Assembly (NCBI GenBank): GCA_947034885.2
Contig: OZ019759.1
Coordinates: 16,928,501 to 16,992,500, forward strand
Origin: Thuidium tamariscinum
Lineage: Eukaryota; Streptophyta; Bryopsida; Hypnales; Thuidiaceae
Length of the DNA: 64,000 nt
Reading direction: 5' to 3'
The translations under genes were made by a program, and so were the position numbers. The notes under the pieces were generated by a model. The model was given only the letters and a program-made list of their open reading frames with translations. It did no database searches and was not told the origin of the DNA. Numbering within the stretch: position 1 is the first letter of the stretch; the number at the start of each line of letters is the position of its first letter. Positions 1-12,407 of this stretch are shown here, one piece after another.

Positions 1-439
1 TACTGCTGATGGTGCTCTACTTGAACATGATGAGGATCCATGATTCATTTCAGAGTCCGGTGCTCCAGGGGTAGGCATTGCATCTAATCCGCCGTCATCA
101 TCCTGTTCATCGCCTTCAAAGTCCTCGTTATCTTCAGCATCCGTCTCAAGGGGTTGTTTACCAACACGATTCACAAGAGAAGCAGTTGCTGATCTGGTCT
201 GGATCCTTGTTGAAGATGGAATTGATTGAGACGTTGGAGCTATCGGAAACACCTCTTCATCAATATAGTATCCAGTAGCAAGAAAATCCTCTTTGTCAAG
301 TGTGATCGCTGAAGCGGCAATCGGAGACCAGATAAATGTCTCGATATCGGGGACGGATGCGTAGACGTTTATATCACTCATTTGTAATTTGGTTTTAAGG
401 TCAGGAGCATTATCATTGTAAAAATCAAGTGAATTTATC
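1..439 (-). pseudogene. ParB/methyltransferase-like gene copy 1, exon 3 (runs off window)
   Basis: Minus-strand coding stretch open to the window edge. It opens after an acceptor (TTCTAG, ending at 440), and the frame is clear from there: hydrophobic and acidic residues first (FYNDNAPDLKTK, then DINVYASV at about residue 22), followed by a Ser/Thr- and Asp/Glu-rich low-complexity part. Copy 2 has a related segment at about 21440-20740 (DVKVYQAI aligns with DINVYASV), also leading into an acidic region. The role of this tail is unknown. No stop is seen in this exon, so the break in this copy lies upstream in exon 2. It is called an exon rather than a separate gene because of the paralogous order and the acceptor. 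Confidence 0.6.
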
Positions 440-511
440 CTAGAATTTCAAAAAACAAAAGAGATATTACCAAGCTAGAACTTAGTGTTTGTGAATGAGA
501 TTACAGTATGC

Positions 512-544
512 GTGCAAATCAGGTAGAGGCACCCTGAATTGAAC
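512..544. repeat. P1 palindrome, copy 1
   Basis: Imperfect inverted repeat with arms GCAAATCAGGT and ACCCTGAATTG around a short centre. It lies about 12 bases inside the intron after the exon 2 donor of the ParB-like gene and is one of eight P1 copies. Confidence 0.6.
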
Positions 545-556
545 ATCTAGACATAC

Positions 557-1919
557 CAGTGCAGCACATGTCAATTTCGCGCCCGAGAAAGCGGAATAGA
601 TAAATGATCCTGGATTGCAGAAGTGGTTGACTAGCCAAATGTAGAATTCCATTCAAAGCTCCGTATTGTACATTCGAAATGGTAATTCATTGTATCGACG
701 TGCTTCTTTTAACACAGGTGTGTCTGGAGCTGAGAATTCTCTTGGAATTTTCTTCAGAGATGGAAGGTCAAGACTTTGTAGAAACACAAGCAACACATTC
801 TTCAATGCCTTTGCATTGTTGGCGGGTAAGTCCATGAGGCGTTCGTTTTTTGCTGGGTAGTAATCAGAGCATGAAATCTTAAAGGTTTTTAGAACCTTAT
901 TCTTTTCCAAGTATGCGACTACTTGTGCCTGGTCCAATTCGTCAGCACAAATGAAGAGCCATGATTTCACGTCTTCAATAAGAGGTGTTTTGTCCTTCTA
1001 CATGCTTGTGAGCACAGTTGAAAAGAAAGGATCATCGATACATGAGACCTCTCTATTGAGGGCACCAGGAATTGAACGAAAATCAATCACTCCCAGCTTG
1101 ATATCACTTTTTGATTCTGAAGTCCACGCATCCTGTGGCCAGCCCATATGACGATCTTCCTTAATACTATATGGTTTCAGGTGAGCCAGCGCTGTAGGTT
1201 TGACAAAGTTATTCTTCTGAGTTAGAAAAGTCTTAAAAAACTCCGCAGCACGAGGCGAGATCTGTTCTGTTGTTTTGTTCTTCGAATTAAGTTGCTTTCT
1301 ATCTGCGAAGAAAGAGTCGCCTGGTCTCTCCTGGTCTCTCCAAGAGTACGTTCATTGTTGCACTTGTTATACAACGACTCTGCTTAAATTCCCTCCAGTT
1401 TTTGACAATGAGCTCGTTGTTGGCATTAAAGAGACGATGACTAGGCTGAATGCGATGAAGCTCTCTTTTAACCATGTTCTTCCTCTTTCTTCTCTCGACC
1501 CACTCTTTGGTTGTGTAGCAGCTGTTGAGGACAAATGTTGTTGATTTGATCGTAACTTTAGGATATGCTTGAGTCCGCTTTGATCCAGACTGGTTGAAAA
1601 TGTGTTTTGCAAGCTTCTCAAGATCTTCATAGCTAAGATTTCCAAGCGGTCTGAAGTAATCCCGACTAAGTACACAACTCTCTTGCTTCCAGTTCTCCTT
1701 CTCGTTGAACTTCATGTCGGAATCTGGGTCATACAGTTCACCATGGGCAGCATTACTGATGACTTCACTCCAAAGGCTATACACATTCTCGGGGGCCGTA
1801 ATAATTTTCAGCTCGTTGACTAGCTTAAGTTTCTCCTCGGCCCCTTTCCTTTTGAGAAGAAGATGGTTCTTGTTTACATCAATCATCGCAAAGCGGTGGT
1901 TTACTGCTTTTTCGAAGGT
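557..1919 (-). pseudogene. ParB/methyltransferase-like gene copy 1, exon 2 (degenerate beta-class amino-MTase region)
   Basis: Begins after an acceptor (TGTAAATGCAG) and ends at donor GTATGT (556). A conserved KEWVERRKRK block is shared with copy 2. Further on comes SDIKLGVIDFRSIP, where an amino-methyltransferase would have motif IV (hydrophobic run, then DPPY or similar). SWLFICADEL follows, and near the end FIYSAFSGAKLTCAAL sits where motif I (VLDPFAGSGT-like) falls in the beta class (order IV...X-I). The catalytic residues are not conserved. Three breaks are visible: a perfect 10-bp tandem duplication (1321-1330 and 1331-1340) shifts the frame, TAG lies at 998-1000, and TGA at 653-655 replaces an Arg (TEL-stop-MEFY against TELRMEFY in copy 2). 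Removing the duplication gives a continuous frame. The methyltransferase assignment is inference from motif layout. Confidence 0.65.
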
Positions 1920-2021
1920 CTGCATTTACAGAATGTTTGTTAGTTGCTAAAATCACATTGAAATAAATATTAGTACAAAGACAACAACGATAATGGACAT
2001 GAAAAACGGTTATGTCAATCT

Positions 2022-2052
2022 GATCAGTTCAGGTGGGGTCAACCTAAATTGC
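2022..2052. repeat. P1 palindrome, copy 2
   Basis: Arms CAGTTCAGGT and AACCTAAATTGC with a short centre. It sits in intron 1 of the ParB-like gene, starting four bases after the donor. Confidence 0.6.
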
Positions 2053-2056
2053 TTAC

Positions 2057-3529
2057 CCTAAATTTGGCAGTCTCCCACATTGACTCCCTCGTTCTCTTTG
2101 TTGCTTGCGTTTGACTTACAGCTGTAGCTTCCTTTGGGTGCTTCGGAGACCCCATACTTACCCAGACTGTCCTGGCCCCAAGAATATTTTCAGCCCACGA
2201 TGGCTGAATTGCTTGGAAATGATTCACACGATTGTAGAATGCTGAGATTGATCTTAAAAGTTCAGCGTCATCTGACCACACCACGAAGTAGTTCCACTTT
2301 TGGAAATGGTCTCTTGTCTCCTCATCAATACCCCTTGAGGACTCCATCATCAGCCTACTAGCGGCAACGCTGTGTTGGCCGTTAATGATGTAGAAGTTTC
2401 CAGCTTCAATATCTTCCCAATTTTCAGGCTTCTCCTTGAGTCCAACAGGCATGACGCAAAGTGTCTGTTTTGAACTCTTGTCTGGAATGTTAACAAGCCA
2501 ATTCAACATATCCTCAACAATCTTATCTTCTTTCACTCGTATATTGAACTCTGCTGGTGCATCAATCAATTGAGATATAGGTATCCCATGCTTGACATTT
2601 GTTCCTCCGATGTATGCATTCGTACATGTCTCCCAATATTTCTTGTATATAGCTATGACACTTTTGTAGTCTGGTTTACGATTTGTTCGCAACGCCTGGG
2701 GTACACTGAACATCATTTCGGCGTAGCTTTGTTCAGCAATGCCTGACTGCTCTTCTGCTTCGGAGACCTCAGCTACTCTTGATTGCTCGGAAGTTTTGTC
2801 CACTGTCCTTCTTGCGGAGCTTGAAGCAAGTGGACTTGCTTTTCGGGCAGACTTAGGTGGTGGTGGTGGTTTCTTACTTCTTGTGCCGCGACCTTGTGAC
2901 CCCTGAACTCCTACCGAAGGCTGACTGATGGCTTGACTGGTGGTTTCAAGTGATATTGTTCTCGGAAGTGCCACGGACTCTTGCATAGCATATTTTTCCT
3001 TCAAGACCAGAAAGGAATTGAAGAGAAGCTGGAGCTTCTTGCATAGCCGATTTCCATTTAACGGCGACCCATCGTCATTGCAATATTCTCCTCCATCCAC
3101 CTTGTCCTCCAGTTGCTTGATTTCGTTCCGATAGGGAGTTGGCTCCAAGCTCTCCAACAATGGTGAAATGTTGAAGTAGATCTTGTCTGAATTCAGGAGA
3201 ATTGTGAAATGGTATTGCTCCTCCGGCTTCAATCCTGACTTGGTTGTCACACAATGTATCTTGATGGTTGGGTAGATATCATTGTCCACCTTCTTAACCT
3301 TCTCTTCGAAGGATAAACAAATATATGATGCCGACTTCTTGTACTTCATGTTGAAGACCATGTGATCTATAAATGGAGTCATTTTCAAACCCCAAGACTC
3401 AACCTCTTTAGGATCTGTGAACTCCCAAAAGTCGCCTTCAATCATCATCTCGTCTTCATCATAGGGCTCGGCTTCTTTCGTTGTGTTTTTTGTGAAGTAC
3501 GCAGTTAGATTGTGAACTTGATCTTCCAT
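2057..3529 (-). pseudogene. ParB/methyltransferase-like gene copy 1, exon 1 (ParB-like domain)
   Basis: An open exon of 491 codons from ATG at 3529 to donor GTAAGC (2056), phase 0 into exon 2. Residues 1-170 are a unique N-terminal domain shared with copy 2. Residues about 200-260 are low complexity with a KKPPPPPKSARK stretch. Residues about 310-460 look like a ParB/sulfiredoxin-fold domain: PISQLIDAP, a helix, a strand with VMPVGLKEK, then FYIINGQHSVAAS at about 379-391, which matches the ParB box (GxHR-type) with Gln-His. A segment much like an amino-transfer or DNA-binding spacer follows (YFVVWSDDAELLRSISAFYN). Bacterial and phage proteins often fuse a ParB domain to a DNA methyltransferase, which fits exon 2. 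This exon is intact; the gene is broken downstream. It is probably nuclear. Family membership rests on motif reading only. Confidence 0.7.
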
Positions 3530-3836
3530 TCTGCAATCGAAGAAGTTCTACTTGTTAGTTTTTTTACCAGAGCGTACTCCTTCTCAATTCAGGAAGGACC
3601 TACCTGATCTGCACGGACTATTGTCTTCTATTGCTATTCCTGATTTCTCTATGAGTTCTTTTTTCCAGATGAAGTCTTTTTCTATGGACAGGGTTATTTG
3701 GACATTTTTCTTATCCTGGAGATCAAAATGTATAAATGATTTTATTTTTGTGTACTAGGTTATTGCTAGTTTATCGTATTTACAATTTACACTAGCTCCG
3801 TATTTTCATATGGTTTGCTAATTGAACCTCTTTGAG

Positions 3837-3869
3837 AGTGCAAATCAGGTTGGATCCTCCTAAACTGTT
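3837..3869. repeat. P1 palindrome, copy 3
   Basis: Arms GTGCAAATCAGGT and CCTAAACTG. It lies upstream of the ParB-like gene start at 3529 and is the most degraded of the copies on this side. Confidence 0.5.
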
Positions 3870-3945
3870 GAGTGGTATTTTTTAATTAACTTTCTACTGG
3901 TTATAGTTTCTTGAATGTTCGAAATTGAAAAACATTTTAACGGTT

Positions 3946-3980
3946 TGTGCGATTCAAGTAGGGTCGACCTGAATTGCACA
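3946..3980. repeat. P1 palindrome, copy 4
   Basis: The clearest copy on this side: 35 bases with arms TGTGCGATTCAAGT and ACCTGAATTGCACA around a seven-base centre. It lies about 420 bases upstream of the ParB-like gene start. Confidence 0.7.
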
Positions 3981-6465
3981 TGGAAATTCTCAATAACATG
4001 TCTAGAAAACTAACTCTATGGCTGCAAAGTAATACCTGAGCTGTTGTTTTCAGTACGCGGTTCTATGTGTTAATTTCTGAGGGAGTTCTTTTTGAAGTTG
4101 CCTGGTATGGGTTAAAGTCGTCCTCCTGCACACGCAAAAGCATGATTTTGTGATGGATGCGAATTTGAATTTGATTGGAATGCATGATTAAGTGTATAGT
4201 GTGGGAACCTAATGTTTGCAATGTACCAAAGTCTACTAGAATTAGAAATCTGGGAGTTGATACACACCGTGGATTAGAGGATTGGCTAAAATGAAGTCCA
4301 TGATTTGCTTAAAGCTTCAAATACAGCTGAAAATTCTATTCCCCCAGTCTACATATATTATGCAACAACTTTGGATACAGCTGAACATACAATAGAGCTG
4401 AAAGTTCAATTCCCTCGGTCTACAAAAATTGTGCAAGAAAGAATTGCAAGCACTGTCAAGATTTAGCACAAGAATCTTACGCAATATTCAATGGTCTTGT
4501 AGCTCCATTCCACTGTATAAACTTAAAAGTCTTCCCTTGCCTTCTAGGTTATTCGTATACCCTCCACACGCAAGCCGTTCTAGCATGCACATTTAGCATT
4601 CTTACAATCTGCAGAAGATATCGACCTCTTAGAGAATCCTCTCCTAATTTCAACTGTGCATAATGGTAAGATAGTCTCCAAAATTCACAAGAACGTCTAC
4701 ACTTACACTTGCATGTACTCCGAGCATATAAAATAATGAATCAAATGAACAATAGATCATTTGCAAAACATCTCCAAAATCAAGCATATTCAGAATTCAA
4801 TGTGAAAAATTAATTTCACTAAAATAATTTGACGTGAAAATGAGCTGCTGTTCTACAAAAACGAAACCCTAATTGCAAAAGAGCTGCCTTCATGCAACAA
4901 TGAAGACCCTAATTGGAATGAACCAAATGACACAACTTTTAAGCACATATGAACACAATTAACTGTTCTCGGTTCAATGTGAAATGACACTCTGCAAAGT
5001 TTAAACACCATCCCATCGGAAAGACTCACTTACTAATCAGTTCTTGCCTGCATTCTAATTCTATTTTTTAATCTCATTTCCATTCACATCCTCACTTCGA
5101 GTTTAATTGCCTAAACTAATTGACCTTGAATTCAGATTCAGCTGTCCTATATCATTTGGACTTTGGTTCCAGTGATCAATCACTTTCCCAATGAGCAAGA
5201 CGTTATCCAAAAAAACAATTTCAATTACAAATAAAAACACTTTCGGTATACTGCGGGATCTAAAAATCCTGCTCTGCCTGCACCTCTCAGATTACTGGGC
5301 GGATCCAAGGCAGCAACTCACCTCGGCAGCATGGGCAGACCAAGACTGTTCCACCCTCTGCAACACCGTTGCAGACTACGTCATAAATCACACTACTTGG
5401 TATTTTTTGGAAATTCCGAAGAGCCGTTTAACAACCCTAAACTACACGAATATTCACATATTCACACAGACAGAAAGGGTGCATCTCGAAAAACTGACCT
5501 TGAAAATTTCAGCTCACAGAGCCACACAACACCTTCAACATCAGACTTGCCGAACCGCCTTCGACACCAGACTTGCCAAAACTTACTAGACAACGCCTTC
5601 AACACCAGACATCCTGAATCTCAGCATGCGCTACAAAAATCCTTCAACTTCGCTTCCCAGTGCATTTCACTTGCAATGCTAGATAGAGCTCTAATCTGAA
5701 CGCATAAATTGATCCAGCTTAGAACACAAAACAGGATTCAACCAGCAAAAGAGACCAAAAACGAAAAGAAGATGAAAATTCAAATCATTTGGGAGCACTG
5801 TTCAGCGTTTACCACACAGAACTAGTGACTTCCAATTTCCTTGCATTAAATTCACACAATGTAATTGACCCTACAAACACAACTTGATAACTCTCTTGGT
5901 GAACGCTCACAAACTGCCCAGCGGATCGCAAAAGCCAAACCGAAGAGACCATAAAAGGCGAACAAATCAAATCATCATTTGCCGCAAAGTGCTAAATCCG
6001 AATTGGAGAAATGTAAAGAATGAAGAAGGGGCCAAGTATTTCACCTCTCCCGGATGAGCTACAGCCGACAAGCTTCCGGCTTAGGGTAAATTTGTTGACC
6101 GCGCTCCAGCCGCTCCTCCTCTACGATTGCAGGAAAAAACAAGTTTGAAGAAATCCGCACCTCCTCCGCAGTTTTACCGCGTACGCCAACACACAGAACT
6201 TTACCTTTCCCACTCAGAAATGTAAACGCTCACACTCTCCGCGCCTTCAAGAAAACAAACCCTAACGCTCTTCGTGAGAACTAAAAAGCTGGACCGCCAA
6301 GAGCACGATCCGAAAAACACGCTAGCGCTCAGTCGCTCACAGACTCGGAAACAAACTCTCAACGCGCACCAAAACCATAAAAATCCAAACTTCTACTGTC
6401 TCTCACAAGAACCCATCCAACAAGCTCACGGATGCACTCACAACTGGTGCACAAAAAGCAAGTAC

Positions 6466-6534
6466 AGCACGGGGGTTCAAGCGTAGCACGGGGGTTCAAG
6501 CGCAGCACGGGGGTTCAAGCGCAGCACGGGGGTG
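6466..6534. repeat. 19-bp tandem repeat
   Basis: About 3.6 copies of the unit AGCACGGGGGTTCAAGCGC (one base varies in the first copy). GC-rich in an otherwise AT-rich neighbourhood. No function evident. Confidence 0.85.
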
Positions 6535-7789
6535 AAGTTGGAGACGAATACACGATAAAGAAAAATATGGCGTAGGACTAGGGTATCGACGGAAAAAGAG
6601 ATTAAACCGCCGGCTATGGTGCTAGAATTGCAGTGATGGTAAGACCATTGGTAGTCTCTATATGGTAAAAAGTACACACTATCTTAGAACTTCTAATTTC
6701 TACTTAACCCTGTGCACTTAACCCTTAAGCCTTACAATCTTATGCTAAACCCTTGACCTTTTAAAAAACGCTTTATCAGAAAAATTAGATGCACCTTGGT
6801 CAATGAGAACCAATGGGGTTCAAGTAATTTCTTCATGATGAAGTTGATGCTATTAAGTAAATAATTCATTTTTAGAGAATCATAAGAAATCTTTGAGGTT
6901 CAAATTATTTTTAAAGTAAAATCTAAGAAAATTAGGATTGCAATTATTTTTAGCTTAAAGAATTAAAATTTTTTGAGGCAACCATTGGACTTTTAAAACA
7001 AAAGTAAAATGTATAACTTAAAAGTTAAAAGATGAAGCCGCCACATTAAACTACCCCAAAATCTTGGAGATCTTCTGGTGTTTAGACCAAAAAATTTGGC
7101 CATGGAGCCTACCTGATGTGCATGTCACTGACAAAAATAATTCAAGAAAACCTACTACGCATCAAAATTTAGAAAATCTTTTACAATCAATCAATAGAAA
7201 TTCAAGAAATTATTCCGTCAAAAGATAATTAGAAGGTACACATGACGCATCAAAATATATAAGAAATTAAAAAAAAAATGTCCTCATGAAGTGGCTCATA
7301 CAAAACATCCTATTTGCCTCCACATTTGTTAAAAGGCAAAGAATATATAAAACTAAAGCAAGAAATTACTAAAACTAAACTCCAAATAAATAAGTTTGAC
7401 CACTCAGTCTAGAAAACCACATATTGTCCCCTCGCTAAAGATATCAAAGCAATTAGACAATTAAAAAAATATGAATACTAATAAAAAAAATAGTCAAAAT
7501 GTACGTAAATACACTATAAAAAAGTTCATACTTTACAAGTCCTAACTAGCATACATGTCATAAAATTACAAACAATGATTCTATGCCTACTTCATACTAA
7601 AACATAATATTATTATTAATAATAACCATATAATCTCCCTAAAATCTTACATTGAAACTTGTAAACAACACAACAATAAATAATAAACAATATTCTTTCA
7701 TATTTAAAGTCAGAGGTGCATTTTTTATTAAATCATAACAAAAATTTATTTATTTGTTTAATTCCCAAATCACCCATAGAATTGTAAAT
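6535..7789. other. AT-rich stretch without genes
   Basis: Strongly AT-rich with many A/T runs and no open frame of note. I see no TIRs, tRNA or other element here. It leads directly into the satellite array. Confidence 0.5.
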
Positions 7790-10700
7790 CAATGTGAATG
7801 TAGAATACAAAAAACATGAAGTTGGAATGTCAAAAGACATTCATGTTCTATGACAAATTTACATTTCAAATTTGAAATTGTCTACTTTTCGTTTGATTTC
7901 AAAAAGTAGGCTACACTGCGAAATTTTGGATTTTTTCCTAAATGGCCTATTCAATTGAAATTTGACGTGAAGAGGGGCCAAAACAAATATGGAGAGGTTG
8001 TAATGTCCTAAATCATTCATGTTCTACAACAAATTTCCATTCCAAAATTGAAATTACCTACTTTTAGTGGGATTCCAAAAAATAGGGTACACTGCGAAAA
8101 TCTGGGTTTCCTTCCAAACGGCCAATAGAATTGAAATTCCACGTGAAGAGTGGCCAAAAAATATATGGAGAAGTTGGAATGGCATATGACATTCACAATC
8201 TATGACAAATTTCAATCCAAAATTTGAAATTGTCTACTTTTCGTTTGATTTCAAAAAATCCGCCACCCAGCCATTTTTGGATCTAATATCTAAATGGTCA
8301 ATAGAATTGGAATTCGTCGTAAAGAGGGGCCAATAAAAATATGGAGAAGTTGGAATATCATATGACATTCATGTTCTATGACGAATTCCAATTCCAAATT
8401 AGAAATTGTCAATTTTTTGTTTTGTTTCAAGAAATATGCTACACTGTGAAACTTTGGGTTTCCTTCTAATTGGCCAATAGAATTGAAATTCCACGTGAAG
8501 AGGGGCCAATAAAAATATGGAGAAGTTGGAATATCATATGACATTCATGTTCTATGACGAATTTCATTTCCAAATTAGAAATTGTTTGTTTTTTGTGTTG
8601 TTTCAAAAAATAGGCTACATTGTGAAATTTTGGGTTTCCTTCTAATTGGCCAATAGAATTGAAATTCCACGTAAAGGGGGGCCAAAAAAAATATAGAGAA
8701 GTTGGAATGTCATATGTCATTCACAATCTATGACAAATTTCAATTCGAAATTCGAAATTTTTTAGTTTTAGTTTGATTTCAAGAAACACGCCACCCAGCC
8801 ATTTTTTAGGCTAATTTCAAAATGGCCTATACAATTAAAATTCGACGTAAAGAGGGGCCAATAAAAATATGGAGAAGTTGGAATGTCATACGACATTCAC
8901 AATCTATGACAAATTTCATTTCCAAATTAGAAGTTCTCTACTTCTTATTGAATTTCAAAAAATAGGCTATAGTGCTAAATTTTGGGTTTTATTCTAAGTG
9001 AACAATAGAATTGAAATTCCACGTAAAGAGGGGTCAATAAAAAAAATGGGGAAGTTGGAATGTCATAGGACATTTATGTTCTATGAAAAATTTCCATTCC
9101 AAATTCGAAATTTTCTGGTTTTGGTTTGATTACAAAAAATACGCCAACGAGCCCTTTTTGAGGCTAATTTCAAAATGGCCTATGGAATTGAAATTCAACG
9201 TGAAGAGCGACAAAAGAAAATGGAGAAGTTGGCATGTCATAGAACATGAATGTTCTATGACAAATTTTCCATTCCAAAATTGAAATTGCCTAGTTTTTGT
9301 GGGATTCCAAAAAATAGGCTACATTGTGAAAATTTGTGTTTTTTTCCTAAATGGCCAAGAGAATTAAAAAAACCACGTGAAGAGGGGCCCAAAAAATATG
9401 GAAAGGTTGGAATGTCCTAGAACATTTATGTTCTCCGACAAATTTCCAATCCAAATTAGAAATTGTCTACTTTTTGTTCTGTTTCAAAAAATAGGCTACA
9501 CTGCGAAATTTTGGATATCCTTCTAATTGGCCAATAGAATTGAAATTCCACGTAAAGAGGGTCCAAAAAAAATATAGAGAAGTTGTTTTGTCATAGGACA
9601 TGCATGTTCTATGACAAATTTCTATTCCAAATTTGAAATTGTGTAGTTTTAGTTTGATTTCAAAAAATACGCCACCCAGCCATTTTTGGGTCTAATTTCA
9701 AAATGTCCTCTACAATTAAAATTCGACGTAAAGAGGGGCCAAAAAAAATACGGAGAAGTTGGAATGTCATAGAACATGCATGTTTTATGACAAATTTCCA
9801 TTTCAAATTTGAAATTATGTAGTTTTTATAGGATTTCAAAAAATACACCACCCAACCATTTTTGGGTCTAATTTCTAAATGGTCAATAGAATTGAAATTC
9901 AATGACTAAGAGAGCTAAAAAGAATTTGAGTAGTTCGAATGTCATAGAACACTCATATTCTACGACGAATTTCAAGTAAAAATTAGAAATTGTCTATTTT
10001 TTGTTTGATTTCAAAAAATAGGCTACACTGCAAAATTTTGGGTCTAATTTCAAATTGGCCAATAGAATTGAAATTCGACGTCAAGAGGGGCCAAAAAAGA
10101 TATGGAGAAGTTGGAATGTCATATAACATTCATATTCTATGACAAATTTCAATTCAAGATTTGAAATTGTCTATTTTTTGTTTGATTTCAAAAAATATGC
10201 TACACTGCGAAATTTTGGGTTTCCTTCTAAGTGGCCAATAGAATTGAAATTCCACGTAAAGAGGGGCCAAGAAAGATATGGAGAAGTTGGAATGTCATAT
10301 GACATTCACAATCTATGACAAAATTCAATTCAAAATTAGAAATTATGTAGTTTTTATAGGATTTCAAAAAATACACTACCCAGCCATTTTTGGGTCTAAT
10401 TTCTAAATGGTCATTAGAATTGAAATTCAATGTCTAATAGAGCCAAAAAAATTTTGGAGAAGTTGGAATGTCATAGAACAATTATATTCAATGACAAATT
10501 TCTATTCCAAAATTAGAAATTGCCAAGTTCTCGTGGGATTTCAAAAAATAGGCTACACTATGAAATTTTGGGTTTTTTCCTAAATGGCCTATACATTTGG
10601 AATTCGACGTGAAGAGGGGCCAAAACAAAAATGCAGGAGTTTGAATGTCATAAAACATTGATTTCATGTTCTATGACTATTCTTCATTCCAAAATTGGAC

Positions 10701-10965
10701 TTGTCTATTTTTTGTTTGATTTCAAAAAGTAGGCTACATTGCGAAATTTTGGGTTTTTTTCTAAATGGCCTATACAATGGAAATTCTATGTAAAGAATGG
10801 CCCAAAAAAATATGGAGAAGTTGGAATGTCATAGGACATTCATGTTCTATGACAAATTTCCATTCAAAATTTGAAAATGCTTTTTTTGGTGGATTTCAAA
10901 AAGTAATCTATTTAAATAGGTTTTTTTTTCCTCTTCTAAATAGCCTATGGACTTGGAAATCTAGG
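7790..10965. repeat. Satellite array, ~176-bp monomer, about 17-18 copies
   Basis: A head-to-tail tandem array. The landmark GAATTGAAATTC (with variants), followed by ACGTGAAGAGGGGCC, recurs near 7951, 8128, 8300, 8476, 8653, 8831, 9009, 9185, 9360, 9536, 9713, 9889, 10065, 10240, 10415, 10593 and 10773, a spacing of 172-180 bases. Other fixed landmarks are ATGGAGAAGTTGGAATGTCA, GTTCTATGACAAATTTC and AAAAATAGGCTACACTG. Copies differ by many substitutions and small indels, so the array is old. The repeated 80-84-residue minus-strand open frames in it are translations of the monomer, not genes. The length lies in the range typical of plant centromeric or knob satellites, but an array this short proves neither. 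Confidence 0.95.
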
Positions 10966-12407
10966 TGTTGTGGGACCAGAGTTAAAATTAATGTTGCTTA
11001 GTTATTTTCTTTTGTAATTTGAATGTTTGGTTGCATTGTTTTTATTTGGAAATTTCTTAGTGCGTTTTGGATGCTGAGTATTTAATCCACTCGATTGATT
11101 TTGATTGGATTAACTTCATAGAATTCGGACTCAGTTTGTCATTCAAGTTGCTTTTTTTCTTAAATGCTTTTGGTAGATGCACTCAGATAGTTCGGTAGTT
11201 CAATTTCCTAAATCTTTGGAACCCTAAATCATAATCGTATTCTAATGGTGCAACGTTTGTCTATTGGGTTTTGTATGAATAATTCTTATTGTCAATGAAC
11301 ATTTTGCGGTGTTGAATTTGGGGTGATTATGAGTGAGAGTCACATTTTAGATTTGCCTTAGTTTTCACTAAATAAATTTCAATGTTTAGTATTTGGATTA
11401 TTATAGAAGTTATGATAACAAATTACCATTTTAGACTTTAGGATTATTGTTAATGGCCTCCTGTATTTTGTGCACATAAATTTATTAATGTCATGAAAAG
11501 TTGGCAACTTGATCTTTTCTGATACAAATAAATTAAACTTGTACTCCGAGAATGATGAACAAACACCGTTCAATTGCAAGCGGTCCAGAAAATAGTTTGT
11601 AGTTAGTATTAGGTCTACCTTCATTACGGATTGGATGCGGGGAGACGCAACATCAGCCGCGCCAATGGGAGATTCTTGGCGCATCCTTGATTCCCCGCCA
11701 GACACCAAATTCCAAAGTATAGTATAAAGCACCTCCGGATATTAGTGCTGTTAGTAGCGGACGAATCTTCTGAGGCAGGTGACCTCGAAAGTCAACTTGC
11801 GGAATGTACATGAATGTATGGCGCTGTAAAGTGGAAGAGGCGTCTTTTTCGAAAGGATAACGATTCAAACGCCGCAATTTCTGTTGGCGCCAACTTTCCC
11901 CCGCTCGAAAGTGCTCGATTAGTGTGCGCCCATTTCTGCCATGTCTTTTCTCTCATTTCGTTTTTTCCCCCACCCTCTGTGCGTTCTGTTCTGCTTGCGA
12001 TGCGTGCTGTATCAATCGTGGTTGTTCGAGTTCGTGAAGTTAGCATCGTTGCAGGGAATATCTCGTGCTCGCTTGTTTTAGTATGGATCTTACTACTTTT
12101 GCTTATACTTGATGAAGGCATCTTGATTTCAAAGGGCAGCAGACTTTTTGTACTTTAGTTTAGGTTTCTCTTCTTATTGAGTGAGTTGCGCTCATTAATT
12201 TTACTCCTGACTGTGATACAAAAGTTGAGCTGTTGATTGTTGTTCGAATATATTACACTTTTTGCTAATGTGCATCGCTGAACCTGTTAAATGAATCCGT
12301 CGCTACTTTAGAGGTTCTTTGAAGGTCTATCTGTACTGAATGAGTGTATGGATGTCTCTACTTTCAGGGGTGTTTGGTTGTTTTTGTTTGTTGAATGTGT
12401 TTTTGAT
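10966..12407 (+). promoter_or_regulatory. Upstream region of the DUF7869-type gene
   Basis: No recognised coding frame. At about 11880-12060 the sequence becomes pyrimidine-rich and GC-richer (runs of T and C), resembling a plant core promoter and leader for the rightward gene. Open frames on both strands at 11653-12158 have no recognisable domain and overlap each other. Confidence 0.3.

Larger units (their letters stand above)
3530..6465 (-). promoter_or_regulatory. 5' region of ParB-like gene copy 1
   Basis: No convincing coding frame. It contains two P1 palindromes (3837-3869, 3946-3980) and several AACCCTAA telo-box-like motifs (around 4865, 5431 and 6257), as expected for a plant promoter and 5' leader reading leftward into the gene at 3529. 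Open frames at 5191-5699 and 6274-6486 show no recognisable domain and are treated as chance. The transcription start cannot be placed. Confidence 0.35.

Noticed and set aside
5191-5699. Two overlapping plus-strand open frames
   Set aside because: No domain, they overlap each other in different frames, and they lie in the 5' region of the ParB-like gene.
8290-10430. Repeated minus-strand 67-84-residue open frames with similar sequence
   Set aside because: They are translations of the 176-bp satellite monomer at matching phase; frames break with each indel and there is no codon-like conservation.
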